A stretch of 64,000 bases of DNA from Gari tellinella (taxonomy: Eukaryota > Mollusca > Bivalvia > Cardiida > Psammobiidae). The translations under genes and the position numbers were made by a program. The notes beneath the pieces are model-generated. The model had not been told where the DNA came from and did not search any database. It worked only from the letters and a program-made list of their open reading frames with translations. The first letter of the stretch is position 1. Every line of letters begins with the position of its first letter. Location of the stretch: NCBI GenBank assembly GCA_922989275.2, contig OV277858.1:105200794-105264793 (forward strand), written 5' to 3'. Positions 40,112-50,258 of the stretch are shown here, one piece after another.

Positions 40112-40418
40112 ACTTACGCTACAAATAGTATTTTCAGTGCTTACAGTTTGGAGACAGATCCGACGCCGAGTAACCCGGTGTCTGATCAGGGTCCAAATTG
40201 TTGCAACTCAGATGTAAATAACATTGCTTAGCATTTACGTTTTGTTTGCGTTTACACATATAGGAACACATTTAGAGCCAGATCAGATGCTTGGAAACCT
40301 TTTGCCACTCAGATAAATATAATATTTCAGAAGTGTCATTTACATGCTATTTTCTCTATTCTATTAAATGGCGTTTTCGTTTCGTTTGCATTTAAACGGG
40401 ATAGAAACTTCTCCATTG
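40112..40418 (-). mobile_element. Family A derivative with two cores
   Basis: First core at about 40143-40200 (GACGCCGAGTAACCCGGTGTC), then a right-half segment, then a second decayed core (AGAGCCAGATCAGATGC) and a normal right half ending ACTTCTCCATTG. Confidence 0.68.
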
Positions 40419-40704
40419 TACATCAAATATAAATAAAATGTTTGCATTTTGATTCTCGATCAACGATCAATAGATGTCATTCGACAAATAGTTCAGTTAT
40501 CAGACTGATAATGTGAATTAATTTCCACAAATTGTTTTCGAATAATCAGTAATATAGTACATAACACTCTACTTCCAATAAACCCAGATCTGCCTCATAA
40601 AGTTATCTGATAAACAGATGTCTTTGAAGTTTCTAAAACAAAGGCAAGTGATGAGATTTACGAAGTAGAAAAGCAAACAGTTGTAACTGAATGATTAAAG
40701 TCTA

Positions 40705-40854
40705 GGTCCAAGGTTATAAAGAGTTTTACTTGAGTCTGAGATTGTTTTCACTCATTTGATTGATCAGATATGTACAGAAGCTCAAACTCTGATCAATCAA
40801 ACGATTTGGAATGATCTCAGACTCAACTCAAACCTTTGTATAACATTTGGGACT
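40705..40854. mobile_element. Palindromic MITE, family L, copy 2
   Basis: GGTCCAAGGTTATAAAGAG and the near-inverse at 40830-40854; inner arms TTTGATTGATCAGA and TCTGATCAATCAAA pair exactly. Confidence 0.82.
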
Positions 40855-40880
40855 TGTGTGTACTTACTTGATGAATCCTA

Positions 40881-40978
40881 CAGTGGAGAAAACATTATTC
40901 TTTCCCAATATACGCGTTTACGCTAAAAACTATTATTTCCATCGCAAACAATTTAGCGCCAGATCAGACGCCGGGTTA
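40881..40978 (-). mobile_element. Family A MITE, right two-thirds missing
   Basis: CAGTGGAGAAAACATTATTC, CCCAATATACGCG, left arm GCCAGATCAGACGCCGGG, then an abrupt break. Confidence 0.85.
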
Positions 40979-41331
40979 AGAAAGATAGTCTATGGATATA
41001 GACATGTAGATGTTATGCCAAATAAACAGATTGCATTAAACTGAGTTGATTCAACTAGTGTATATGACATGTTATTGCCCGATACTCAGTATGAAGAAAT
41101 ATTTGATTTTATCCAGTCGCCGCCCACACCAATATTAATGGAGCCTCTTGTTTTATCTTCCCTTTGGGGGAACTATTGAAATACATAATGTGCCTGGCAT
41201 TTCTGGGAAATAAAGTGAAGTTATTATATGGTGAAGCCTCTAAAAATCATACTTCTGAATTCCAAACTGTTCCATATTTTGGACAAATGCCTTTGTCTCC
41301 AAGCATGTACATGTACATGTACCGATGTTCT

Positions 41332-41450
41332 ACAGTGGAAAATATGTTGTTTGTTGTTTTTCTTATTCAAAATTAACGCGTTTACGCTTAAACTATAGTT
41401 TCCACTGGAAACAGTTTGGAGGCAGATCAGATGTCGGATAGCCATCTAAA
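41332..41450 (-). mobile_element. Family A MITE left-half fragment
   Basis: CAGTGGAAAATATGTTG, ATTAACGCGTTTACGC, GGAGGCAGATCAGATG, then the match stops. Confidence 0.7.
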
Positions 41451-41644
41451 GTACTTAAACTAAGAAAGTGCAAAATTTATATGCCGACTGCTTAACCGAA
41501 AATAATATCGATTCATGATGGTACATTCCCCTATTCACTGCCTTACCGCGAATTAATATGTTTTATGTTGTATACACTTTTGACCGAATTATCATTTTTG
41601 ATAAACTAGTTAACTTAAATACATTTGTACAATTACAATGTAAT

Positions 41645-41990
41645 ATGACGCGAGCCTTGGTCAATTTTAGTAAACGAGTTTATTAAAAATGATAAGTAAT
41701 GAGCACGGATGTGAGATTCTATTTATCACCTAAATATTTTGAACACCTATTACATCAATCGAAGCCGTCGTTTGTAGTATTTCTGCTATATAGATTTTCC
41801 GCCAAAACCTGACGTTGTTTACGGTCACGTCATCGCAAATGGCGTCATTTTGGTGTCCCGCTACATGCAGTGCTTGTGGACGAAAATGTTGGGCCTGAGC
41901 CGAAAACAACGATACTTAGAAGTGGATTACGATATTATATAATGGATTTATTACCGTGACTCCCAGACCGCAAGTTATGTGATAAACACG
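41645..41990 (+). repeat. Dispersed repeat G, copy 2 (no MITE)
   Basis: Matches 5070-5640 without its family A insertion. The junction here reads GTTTACGGTCACGTCATCGC, against GTTTACGG, MITE, AATGTCATCGC in copy 1. Confidence 0.78.
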
Positions 41991-42058
41991 ATTTTTGGAT
42001 AGAGAAGCATCTTCTCCACTCTAATTGCTGTCACCTCTATATGGATGGGTGGCTGTTA

Positions 42059-42308
42059 CAGTGGAGAAAACGTTATTCTTACCCAATAAACGCGTTTACG
42101 CTAAAACTATTATTCCCATTGTAAACAATTTGGAGCCAGATCAGACGCCGGGTAACCCGGGGTTTCAGGCTCTAAACTGTTTACATGTACAAATCAGATT
42201 TAAAAAAAGTGTAAGAAATTTCTAAAAACTGACATTTTCTACATTTTAGTGATGTGCGTTTGCGTTTCGTTTGCGTTTAAACGGGAATGAATAACGTTTT
42301 CTCCACTG
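42059..42308 (-). mobile_element. Family A MITE, full length
   Basis: CAGTGGAGAAAACGTTATTC to GTTTTCTCCACTG, TA flanks. The right stem arm is damaged (CCCGGGGTTTCAGGCTC). Confidence 0.93.
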
Positions 42309-42310
42309 TA

Positions 42311-42601
42311 ATGGAAAAACACATGTGGTTATTATTTTCCAGTAAACGCGTTTATGCCGAAAACCTTATATTATTTTGAAAGTAGTTTGGAGCCAGATCA
42401 ACCGTCGGATGACCCTGCGTCCATCTGCGCTATATGGTATATTTTGTGTCTCAGTGCCGTAAAACCTAACTCATCCACCCATCCAATCAAACTCCCAATT
42501 GTTTGCCATTCATATTAATATAATACATTCTCCATTTTATTAAATTGCCTTTACGTTTCGTCTGAATTTAAACATGAAAAAATAAGGACCTTTCCAATAT
42601 T
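42311..42601 (-). mobile_element. Family A MITE, very old
   Basis: GGTTATTATTTTCCAGTAAACGCG, AGTTTGGAGCCAGATCAACCG, a foreign stretch, then CATTCTCCATTTTATTAAATTGCC and CGTTTCGTCTGAATTTAAAC. Confidence 0.6.
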
Positions 42602-42639
42602 GTTAACTCTTTTAATGACATTGTCGCCAAAAACAAGTA

Positions 42640-42690
42640 CATGTACATTTGTAACGCGGCGTCTGATCAGGATCCAAACTGTTTGACACT
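42640..42690. repeat. Right half of a type 1 hairpin
   Basis: GTAACGCGGCGTCTGATCAGG, ATCCAAACTGTTTGACAC without its left arm. Confidence 0.7.
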
Positions 42691-42698
42691 ATTATCTA

Positions 42699-42951
42699 CA
42701 ATGGAGAAAACGTTATGCTTTCCCAATAAACGCGTTACATGTAACGCTAAAACTATTTTTTCCATTGCAAACAGTTTGGAGCCAGATCAGACGCCGGGTA
42801 ACCCGGCATCTGATCAAGCTCCAAACTATTTGCCACTCGTATAAAAATGAATAGTCAGAATTATCAAAATTTTGTTATTTTGTACATTTTAGTGCATTGC
42901 GTTTGCATTTCGTTTGCGTTAAAACGGGAAAGAATAACGTTTTCTCCACTG
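42699..42951 (-). mobile_element. Family A MITE, full length
   Basis: CAATGGAGAAAACGTTATGC to GTTTTCTCCACTG. An ACATGTAA insertion interrupts ACGCGTTTACGC. Core at about 42769-42833. Confidence 0.92.
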
Positions 42952-43035
42952 TACATATCTTCTATCCAAAAACTCCTTAAGCTGACTTAAAATATTCCAG
43001 ACGACACTACCAATGCAGACGAATTTTTGGTGGTA

Positions 43036-43287
43036 CTGTGGAGAATCTGTTATTCTTTCCCGTTTAAACGAAACGAAACGCAAACGCAAAACACTACATG
43101 TAAAACGTAGAAAAGTGCAACGTTTGGAGAATTCTGATAATTCATGTTTATCTTGGTGTCAAACAGTTTGGAGCCTGATCAGACGCCGGGTTACCCGGCG
43201 TCTGATCTGGCTTCAAACTGTTTGCACTGCAAATAATAGTTTTAGCGTAAACGCGTTTATCGGGAAAGAATAACAGTTTCTCCATTG
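43036..43287 (+). mobile_element. Family A MITE, full length
   Basis: CTGTGGAGAATCTGTTATTC to AGTTTCTCCATTG. AAAGTGCAAC subgroup with an ACATGTA insertion in CACTAAAACG. Core at about 43159-43223. Confidence 0.93.
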
Positions 43288-43565
43288 TAAGAGGGTAAAA
43301 AGCAGACGATAAAACTTGGCTGAGAAAGGGTTAAACAGAAATGTCCTAGGCTGTGTAGCAATTTTGTCTTTCGCAGCTACCTGGATTTACGGTTCCCAAT
43401 TTGTCTGTATCTAATCGACACTGAGCAACGATCTATTTGAATCAATTCCATTCCGGATCATAAATTGTGTTCACGTCATGAAATTCTATTAGTTTGTGGT
43501 TATTTTCTACCACAGTGTCAGGGTTCGTCCCTTTTCGAAATAGAGTATTGTTAGCCGTAATATTA

Positions 43566-43612
43566 CAGTGGAGAAAACTATTGTTTCCCAATAAACGCAT
43601 ATACGCTAAAAC
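43566..43612 (-). mobile_element. Family A left-end fragment
   Basis: CAGTGGAGAAAACTATTG, CCCAATAAACGCATATACGC, then replaced by a G-rich run. Confidence 0.8.
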
Positions 43613-43614
43613 TC

Positions 43615-43644
43615 GCAGGGGGAGGGGGGAGGGGGGGGGGGGGC
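43615..43644 (+). repeat. G-rich run
   Basis: CAGGGGGAGGGGGGAGGGGG and further G's, then GCAG. Four or more G-runs are close enough to form a quadruplex on the plus strand. Confidence 0.9.
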
Positions 43645-43746
43645 AGAACGTAGCGGGTGTTTGTGGCCTAAAATGACCCAAAAATATAAAATCCCAGTAT
43701 ATGAGTATGGGGCCAGAACGTGCTAAAACTATAACATGTACATGTA

Positions 43747-43980
43747 CAGTGGAGAATATGTTATTCTTTCCCAATAAACGCGTTTCCGCTAAACTATTAT
43801 TCCCATTGCAAACAGTTTGGAGCCAGATCAGACGTCTGATCAGGCTTCAAACTGTTTGCCACCAAGATAAACAAGAATTATCAGAATTGTCCAAAAGACG
43901 TTCTTTTCTATAGACGTTTTAGTGCTTTGCGTTTGCGTACGTTTGCGTTTAAACGCTAAAGAATAACATATTCTCCACTG
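43747..43980 (-). mobile_element. Family A MITE with short core
   Basis: CAGTGGAGAATATGTTATTC to ATATTCTCCACTG, placed at TACATGTACATGTA. The core is reduced to GATCAGACGTCTGATC. Confidence 0.93.
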
Positions 43981-43981
43981 T

Positions 43982-44267
43982 ACAAGGGCCCCGAACCACG
44001 ATTCCCTCCTCACACCAATAACTGCTGCTGTTTCCCAAACAATATCATTATGCCTAACAATTTCAATGCTGCAATATCGTCTGCTTAAAATTGTCGGCTG
44101 CTGTTTTTCTCAAAGTCACATATTGGACGTTTTGACACAATGTAGAGTGACAACCAGCTTGAATCCCGATCAGACACGGCGTCTGGTCTGAATTCAATCT
44201 GTTTGAAAATGTAAGCCAACGTCCCTCCCTATAACAACTCCCTCCGAACAACACACACAATATATTA
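43982..44267 (+). mobile_element. Family B MITE, ends lost
   Basis: GGGCCCCGAACCACGATTCC, GCTGCAATATCGTCTGC, GACGTTTTGACAC, shortened core (GATCAGACACGGCGTCTGGTC), CCCTATAACAACTCCCTCCG. The right end is replaced by the next family A copy. Confidence 0.82.
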
Positions 44268-44508
44268 CAGTGGAGAAAACGTTATTCTTTCCCGTTTAAA
44301 CGCAAACGAAACGCAAACGCACATCACTAACATGCAGAAAATGTTATTTTTTTAGAAATTTCTAACACTTCATTTTAATCTGAGTTGTAAAAAGTTTGGA
44401 CCTGATCAGACGCCGCGTTACCCGGCGTCTGATCTGGCTCCAAACTGTGTGGAAAAAACGTTTCAACGTAAACGCGTTTATTGAGAAAGAATAACACATT
44501 TTCCACTG
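44268..44508 (+). mobile_element. Family A MITE, nested at the end of family B
   Basis: CAGTGGAGAAAACGTTATTC to CACATTTTCCACTG, TA flanks, core at about 44393-44450. Confidence 0.93.
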
Positions 44509-44615
44509 TATCTGTCAAAATGGACATATTGCTAGCTTGACCATCCATCTTAGGAAACTTGATAGGGCCGTCCATCTGAAACCAGGCTGAAATTTATTCA
44601 TGATTCCACGACATA

Positions 44616-44861
44616 CAGTGGAGAATCTGTTATTCTTTCCCGTTTAAACGCAAACGTACGCAAACGCAAAACACTAAAATGTAGAAAATAACAACTTCTT
44701 GACAATTTTGACTATTGATATTTAGCTGAGTGGCAAACAGTTTGAAGCCTGATCAGACGCCGGGTTACCCGGCGTCTGATCTGGCTCCAAACTGTTTGTA
44801 TTGGAAATAATAGTTTGAGCGTAAACGCGTTTATTGGGAAAGAATAACGTTTTCTCCACTG
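44616..44861 (+). mobile_element. Family A MITE, full length
   Basis: CAGTGGAGAATCTGTTATTC to GTTTTCTCCACTG, TA flanks, core at about 44736-44800. Confidence 0.95.
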
Positions 44862-45120
44862 TATTATTACTGTAGTTATTTCCCTGGATTTATTTCTTTG
44901 GTCTTCTAGTGAGTAAACTTGTCACACATATTCAAATTTTTGACCAAGTAGATTCTCAATATGACAGCTTTGCAGTAAAGATAGCAACGATTAGATTTCT
45001 ATGCATACAAAATTCCACCATTTATATTTTTGATAAATGGACTTATTCTGTAGCGTGATCAGTTGCCACTGTTTGCGGTTTAGGTTAGCAGTTTTTGCCC
45101 CGTGTGAAGCGTACAGAGTA

Positions 45121-45332
45121 CAGTAGAGAAAACGTTTCTTTCCCAATAAACTGGTTTACGCTAAACTCATTACCTCAATTGCAAACCCGGCGTCTGATCA
45201 GGCTCCAAAATGTTTGGACTCATATTGAATGGTAGTCCGAATTGTCGAAAAACATTTTATTTTTCTATATTTCATTGCAATGCGTTTGTGTTTCCTTTGC
45301 ATTTATACGGAAGAATAACGTGTTCTTCACTG
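45121..45332 (-). mobile_element. Family A MITE, left stem lost
   Basis: CAGTAGAGAAAACGTTTC to GTGTTCTTCACTG. Only CCCGGCGTCTGATCAGGCTCC of the core remains. Last family A copy before the Harbinger element. Confidence 0.88.
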
Positions 45333-45345
45333 TATGTAAGACCAG

Positions 45346-45490
45346 GCCCCGTGCTTATAAACATTTCCTGAGTACGATCTCATGCTCAGCTTGAAATCGT
45401 ACTCAACTGCTTGAGTTGTGCTCCCCTGAGATTCAAACTCAAACGCCGCTTATAAACCTCCGCTGAGCACGAACTCGGGGGAGCATACTT
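45346..45490 (+). repeat. Left terminal inverted repeat and subterminal repeats of the Harbinger element
   Basis: After the 43-bp end come further inverted and direct words (GAAATCGTACTCAAC, GCTTATAAACCTCCGCTGAGC, GAGCACGAACTCGG) that echo the terminal repeat. The right end (60000-60187) has the same organisation. Such subterminal repeats are usual binding sites for the Myb-like partner protein. Confidence 0.75.
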
Positions 45491-45499
45491 ATTTTATTA

Positions 45500-46250
45500 A
45501 ATTCCTAGATGTGAGCGGCCGATATATCTAAAAATAGTAACGCGTTGTTTACAAAAATGGAGGCGTATCCATCAGCCGACACACATGTACAAAGAATCTA
45601 GCGAAGAGCTGCCATAAAAAGCCAGGAAAAAGCCATGGATCGCCATCGAAGAGTTGCTCCACATCCAAGAAGTACTTGCGAATGAGGAATTACGATTCGG
45701 AGATTGGAAAGGCCACGCAAGTGGGGAAACGAGCGGTGAGCATGGCCGAAACTTGTGTCATTGACCTCGTAAGTATAACAGCGTTTGTTATTTTTACAGT
45801 TAGTAATTCAACAAAACCTGTTCAAGCGTTAGTGATTATTCAAAAGTTATTACAGTGGTTTCTAACGCTTTATTTTCTTAGCATCCTCAACCGGAAAGAC
45901 ACTGTACATGTATGTAAATCTACGGTATCGCTACGTTGCAAATGCGAGGGGCCTCGCGAAGGGGTTTTGAATTTAACGAACCATTAGGCCTATACTGAGT
46001 GACACATTTAATATGATTTATAGATCTATAGGCTTTTAGATTCACTTTACTGTATATTCTGTCCCATTTCTTATGTACCTGTTAATATAGATTCTTGTTA
46101 AATATTGAATGGATTAGATTTTCAACATGAATTTTTTATAAGTAGATCTACAATCCTATCATAGATTTATCAAACTTTATAGTGTAGATCTAGATCAACC
46201 ATTTAGTAAAGGTGAAATATGTAGGCCTACTGACGATTTGCTTATATATG
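45500..46250. other. Interior of the Harbinger element, coding content unclear
   Basis: Around 45640-45760 one plus frame reads AIEELLHIQEVLANEELRFG before a stop, in the place expected for the first exon of the Myb-like gene, but the match is too weak to call. The rest is AT-rich with TAGATCTA words. Confidence 0.35.
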
Positions 46251-46254
46251 TAGC

Positions 46255-46524
46255 CCAGGGCTGCCATTTCTCCGGATTTTTCCTAAATCTTCGGATTTTT
46301 TCCCAGTACATATAGTAGCTTAAAGCAGGCTGAAAGTAATGCAGAATGCGCCTTAGGGCTCATTCTGCTTTACTTACAGCATGCTTTAAGTAGTCGCATG
46401 TCAACCAAACTAGAAACAGGCTACGGGGTAAAGGTACGATTTGTACAATCACACTTGAAAAATGCGAATTTGGAAATCTTAGGATTTTTCATGTCAACTT
46501 ATCATCTTATGGCAGCCCTGGTCA
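46255..46524. mobile_element. MITE with CAGGGCTGCCAT ends carrying a family C fragment
   Basis: CAGGGCTGCCATTTCTCCGG at the left and the inverse end ATGGCAGCCCTG at the right, with further weak symmetry (GGATTTTTCCTAAATC, TCTTAGGATTTTTCATG). A family C fragment lies inside at 46318-46434. No clear target duplication. Confidence 0.65.
46318..46434 (-). mobile_element. Family C MITE fragment
   Basis: TAGTAGCTTAAAGCAGGCTG, type 2 stem with mismatches, AAACTAGAAACAGGCTACGGGG. Left portion absent. Confidence 0.78.
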
Positions 46525-46529
46525 CAGAA

Positions 46530-47340
46530 TTATACACTGACGGAATCGAAACCTCGCGCTTTATTGTAAATCTCGTGCGGCGCATACGAGACTCGCGAGA
46601 CTTTAAAATGATAAGAGATAAGATATCGGTAGTCAATATGATACATGTGCGTTTTTGAAGCATTATTCACGGGTTTATATTCCTGTGAATTGATAGGAAT
46701 GTCCACCAAGTCATTTAAATCCTATAAAATGTCAATAAAAACACTCGAGTCGGTAAATTTCACGCCAGAAATGGCGGACAACGAGGCAAAAAGTGAGGAT
46801 GTTGTCACGTGACACATAATCTCGCAAAATTCAACCGCTGCGAGAGCTGACAGATGCTCGCCTATTCAACTTCGCTTAGTTGCTATTCCATTTTGTATAA
46901 TTCCGTGCCCTGGTAGCCTCTTATGTCTTGAGTGCTTAAAGAAAGCAGTACCCATAGAAAGACATTAAATATGCTGGACTGTTATAGTTTAGACTTCAGG
47001 TGCTGTCATCACCCTGTTGAGATGGCACCTGTCACAAATTTAGCATGCCATCACAGGGGTTCATTGATGAAACTAGTTAAACAATTAAAGCAGGCCCGGG
47101 ATGTAAAGCAGAAAGCTAAATATGAGCTTATTTATACGGTACTGTAAATTCAATGATATCACTAATGAAATTTATAAGTGATGATATTAATGCGTAAGAT
47201 TTGTTGGAACTTGGATATGAGTGATTTACACAAGGAGGAGGAATGGGGTATTACACGTGTGTATCAGTAAAAATCATATACATTTTGTAATATATTAATA
47301 TCCAATCTCTCCTCCATATTAATTATGAACAGTTAGTTTT
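46530..47340. other. Interior of the Harbinger element, no clear feature
   Basis: Short frames only. At 47088-47125 AAGCAGGCCCGGGATGTAAAGCAG recalls the type 2 arm. Probably intron of the Myb-like gene. Confidence 0.35.
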
Positions 47341-47364
47341 TAGCATGTCTTATTTATCTATGCA

Positions 47365-47533
47365 GCTATGGAGAAGATTGACAGCCAGAACAAAATGAGG
47401 CTAAAGACTGGTGGAGGTCCGGCTCCAGTACACATATGTAACCCTCTCCTACAGAAGAGGCATCAGTGACATTCCTTGTGTGACAGGCCTAAATGCTTAA
47501 AAGGAATCTCATGTGGAGTGGATACAGATGAGA
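47365..47533 (+). pseudogene. Exon of a Harbinger Myb/SANT-like gene, frame-shifted
   Basis: After TTATCTATGCAG (a 3' splice site) the frame reads EKIDSQNKMRLKTGGGPAP. The TGGGPAP sequence is characteristic of the Myb/SANT-like DNA-binding proteins encoded by Harbinger elements and of their domesticated relatives. After a frameshift and stops it resumes as GISCGVDTDEM, which again fits the family (G-I-x-G-G-I-D-T), directly before GTGAGT, a 5' splice site. In such elements the protein binds the terminal region and assists the transposase. Position inside the left end of 45346-60187 agrees with this role. Broken, so not functional. Confidence 0.6.
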
Positions 47534-47539
47534 TGGTGA

Positions 47540-48135
47540 GTTGGCCTTAATATTTGATTAGAATTTAGATTTTGATTTTTACTTATTTCAGTCATATCTG
47601 TATGCATTTAATTGAATGATCAATACTTTTGAAAGATGTGAATTCTATTAGTATTGTCATGGGGTTGCTGGATTGATTCCCTGCTGTACCACTAAATTTA
47701 CTATCAGACCTTAACCTGAGTCCCCATGTGTATGGTGCTATACACTGGTGATATAAAAGAACCAGTGTTTTTTTTCCAGCAGTGTGATTTCATCTGTGAC
47801 TGTACCTGGTGAATAAATGTCTGCAAGATCAAAGTCATATAACACAAGTTTGCATAATCTAGGCTGTAAGGGCATGGCTTTCATGCAAGTCATAGGGCTG
47901 ACAAGTGTTGATGCACAGTATTGTGTGTGATAACCTCCCCTGTACATTCCCAACCCAGGGCACACATTATGTTTGCATATTTTTACCTTAAAACCTGTTA
48001 TAAATATGCAGAATTTGTATTTTTCACTGCATGTAATCCATGTTATTCATGGCTGTCAGCTTTTGTTTAGATACTTTAGCTGAAAACAGAGCTATTCATA
48101 ACTTGAAACCCTACAAATTGCATAATTAAATATTT
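47540..48135. other. Probable intron of the Myb-like gene
   Basis: AT-rich spacer between the exon at 47365 and the coding-like remains at 48443. No other feature seen. Confidence 0.4.
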
Positions 48136-48416
48136 GGTGTATAAGACAGGTGGCTGCTTAAAGCAAGATGAAAGCAAAACAAGAGAGTTCCTTTATGGTG
48201 CATATTCATGACTGTTTAAAATGGAACTATTTTCTAAATTGGAGAAGGAAATTAATTGCTTTGAAATGAATTATCAATATCTATTGAGTAAAGGGTTATT
48301 ACTTCTGAAGCCATGTTGATCTGCGAATTACCACATTTATTAGTGATGTGTGGTTTATTCTGAGGTACTTTATATTTAGCCTTCATTTAAGTGGTCATAA
48401 TAGAAGAGCTTTACTG
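48136..48416. mobile_element. Chimeric MITE: family E outer parts, family C inside
   Basis: Left AGGTGGCTGCTTAAAGCAAG is family E. From about 48199 it is family C (GTGCATATTCATGACTG, GGAACTATTTTCTAAATTGG, GAGTAAAGGGTTA). The right end is family E again (TTTAAGTGGTCATAATAG, AGCTTTACTG). The switch lies in the type 2 hairpin both families share. Confidence 0.7.
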
Positions 48417-48442
48417 TATCTCTTTCTGTCTTTATTCAGATA

Positions 48443-48860
48443 GCAGTGGCCGGCAATTGAGAAAGGCACAGGAGCAGGAAATGGAAACCTACTAGCTTAC
48501 AAAACTGGAAAGTGAGAGCAAAGACAATAGAGGGTTTCAAGGCAGCCCTTCCTGTTAAATATTTTGATTATTATTCCTTAAGTAGCACACCACCACCCGG
48601 TGTATACGCAGTAACTGGTCCCACACCGTATAGAAGCAGAAGCAGAAGATAAGTGAAAGAATAATTTTAGAAAGAGAGAAAACTAACTTAGAAGTTAGAA
48701 ATGGAAAAACTGAAAAGTGAGATAAAGTGTGAGAATACATTTAAATAATATATGACAGAAACTGTAAATGTGTATTAACCAGCAACAAATGGGATTTAAT
48801 ACTTTTGAGAGACAGATTGGAAAGGGAGCAGAAAGAGAAGCATGGTACTTTTATGGATTG
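48443..48860 (+). pseudogene. Remains of the Myb-like gene's C-terminal coiled coil
   Basis: After CTTTATTCAG come RQLRKAQEQEMETY (48455), then near 48640-48730 EREKTNLEV in one frame and EMEKLKSEIKCENTFK in another, and near 48795-48840 LRDRLEREQKEKHG. Glutamate- and lysine-rich helices of this kind end Harbinger Myb-like proteins. Several stops and frame changes; exon limits are uncertain. Confidence 0.4.
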
Positions 48861-48861
48861 T

Positions 48862-48930
48862 CAAACAGTTCAGATCTTGATCAATCACTGTGATATACAG
48901 TGTCTGATTAGATCTGAACTGATTGCAAAT
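48862..48930. repeat. Diverged type 1 hairpin
   Basis: GTCAAACAGTTCAGATCTTGATC and TAGATCTGAACTGATTGC form outer arms; the inner stem is now ATCACTGTGATATACAGTGTC. A GGGTTAA at 48960-48966 suggests a TTAA-type host element. Confidence 0.6.
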
Positions 48931-48989
48931 AACCAAATGTACTCTTGTTGAAGCATTGAAGGGTTAAATGCCACCTGACTTAAAAGCTG

Positions 48990-49140
48990 CATATACAGTC
49001 AATCTTGTGTTGATCAACCAATCAAAAGAAGAGTTTTATACAGTTAATTCTTAAATTCAAGTGATTGCTTAATGCAGGATGAAAAGAAATGCCAAAGGCT
49101 CCTAAATGGGCTTTCTGTAATACAAAAATATAGAAGACTT
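48990..49140. mobile_element. Family E-like remnant
   Basis: AAGTGATTGCTTAATGCAGGATG and AAAGGCTCCTAAATGGGCTTTCTG recall the family E stem. Ends not found. Confidence 0.4.
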
Positions 49141-49267
49141 TCTGTAATATTTCAGTCAGCAGTCAGTAAATACAAGTTTGACTGTTTATTGTCTACTTTG
49201 AAGTAGCCATCTGCATAATTTGTCAAATTTAGTTATTTTATATATTTTTCAAGTAAAAAAACTTAAG

Positions 49268-49340
49268 TGTCAAACAGTTTGGATCCAAATCACATGCCGT
49301 GTTATGCTGCATCTGCTCTGGATCCAAACATTATGCAAAA
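49268..49340. repeat. Type 1 hairpin, mutated
   Basis: GTCAAACAGTTTGGATCC, CACATGCCGTG and GCTGCATCTGCTCTGGATCC. The downstream GGCAAAGGGTTTAAG resembles a family D/H end. Confidence 0.65.
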
Positions 49341-49590
49341 TGCAATGAGGAAGCAATCATCTGGCAAAGGGTTTAAGTGGTCATGGTGACCGGGCTGACC
49401 TAAAATATGGAAAAAGGCTATGGTGCATTTGCAAAAAAAACACACAAAAAATCAAATATGTATAAACAAAAGGGTAGCATTATCGTGTATCCATACTTTG
49501 ATACACCAGAGCCAGAGATGGATGATCCAGCATGTATCCATGAAATACAAGCACAATAAGAAAGCTATGTTTCCATTGTGTGACTCTTAA

Positions 49591-49833
49591 CCCATCACCC
49601 CATAGCCTGTTTTAACATTTTAGATGTATGACCACTTAAAGCAGGTTGAAAGTAAAGCAGAATGTGTCTTGAGGCACATTCTACTTTACTTTCAACCTGC
49701 TTTAAGCTACCATCTGCTAGCATATAGAAAATATTTCTTATAATAAAAGATCATAACTGTATAAATTGTAACTATTGTCTTTATTGGAGGAATAAATTGA
49801 AGATGTAAAAAGGCGCTTCTATGGGGGAAAGTG
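49591..49833 (+). mobile_element. Family C MITE, full length
   Basis: CCCATCACCCCATAGCC after TTAA (49587-49590) to TCTATGGGGGAAAGTG before TTAA (49834-49837). Hairpin at about 49635-49706 with the centre GTGTCTTGAGGCAC. Confidence 0.92.
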
Positions 49834-49889
49834 TTAAAGTTTAAACTTTAATTTATTTATCACCAAATATAAAAACAAGTCCTAGCAAC

Positions 49890-49985
49890 TTAATCCTTTA
49901 CTCCATAGATATGCATTTTAACACATTTATTTTATTCCTCCTCTGCAGAAAATGGTACCAGTTTATACAGTCAAAACTATGCGTG
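49890..49985 (-). mobile_element. Family C fragment
   Basis: AATCCTTTACTCCATAG, TTTTATTCCTCCTCTGCAG, CCAGTTTATACAGTC: the inverted right half of family C without hairpin. Confidence 0.72.
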
Positions 49986-50258
49986 TATCTGGCATTGGAA
50001 AAATATGACCAGTCTAAAAACACCCTCTAGATATGTCTTCAAATCTTAGTTTTTTAGATATTTTCCATAGCGTCGATAGACCCTATAGAAATTGATCACG
50101 GGCTAAGACATAAACCCGAGCCGAATTATGTACTTGTATGTACTCTCCATCACTTCACACTGAAATACGTTAAATCGATCCCAGATATATGAATAGTTCC
50201 GTGGCCCAGTGGGTCATGTGGTTTCCTCATTTTGACTTATGTCCGCCCATGCCAGGTC

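Noticed and set aside
41057..41177. Possible exon reading MLLPDTQYEEIFDFIQSPP
   Set aside because: Forty codons without clear splice sites on either side or a recognisable family; length is compatible with chance.
45676..45987. First exon of the Myb-like gene
   Set aside because: The position is right but I could not match the peptide to the Myb/SANT domain; left as unclear.
46255..46524. hAT assignment for the CAGGGCTGCCAT element
   Set aside because: The end resembles some hAT ends, but no 8-bp target duplication is visible.
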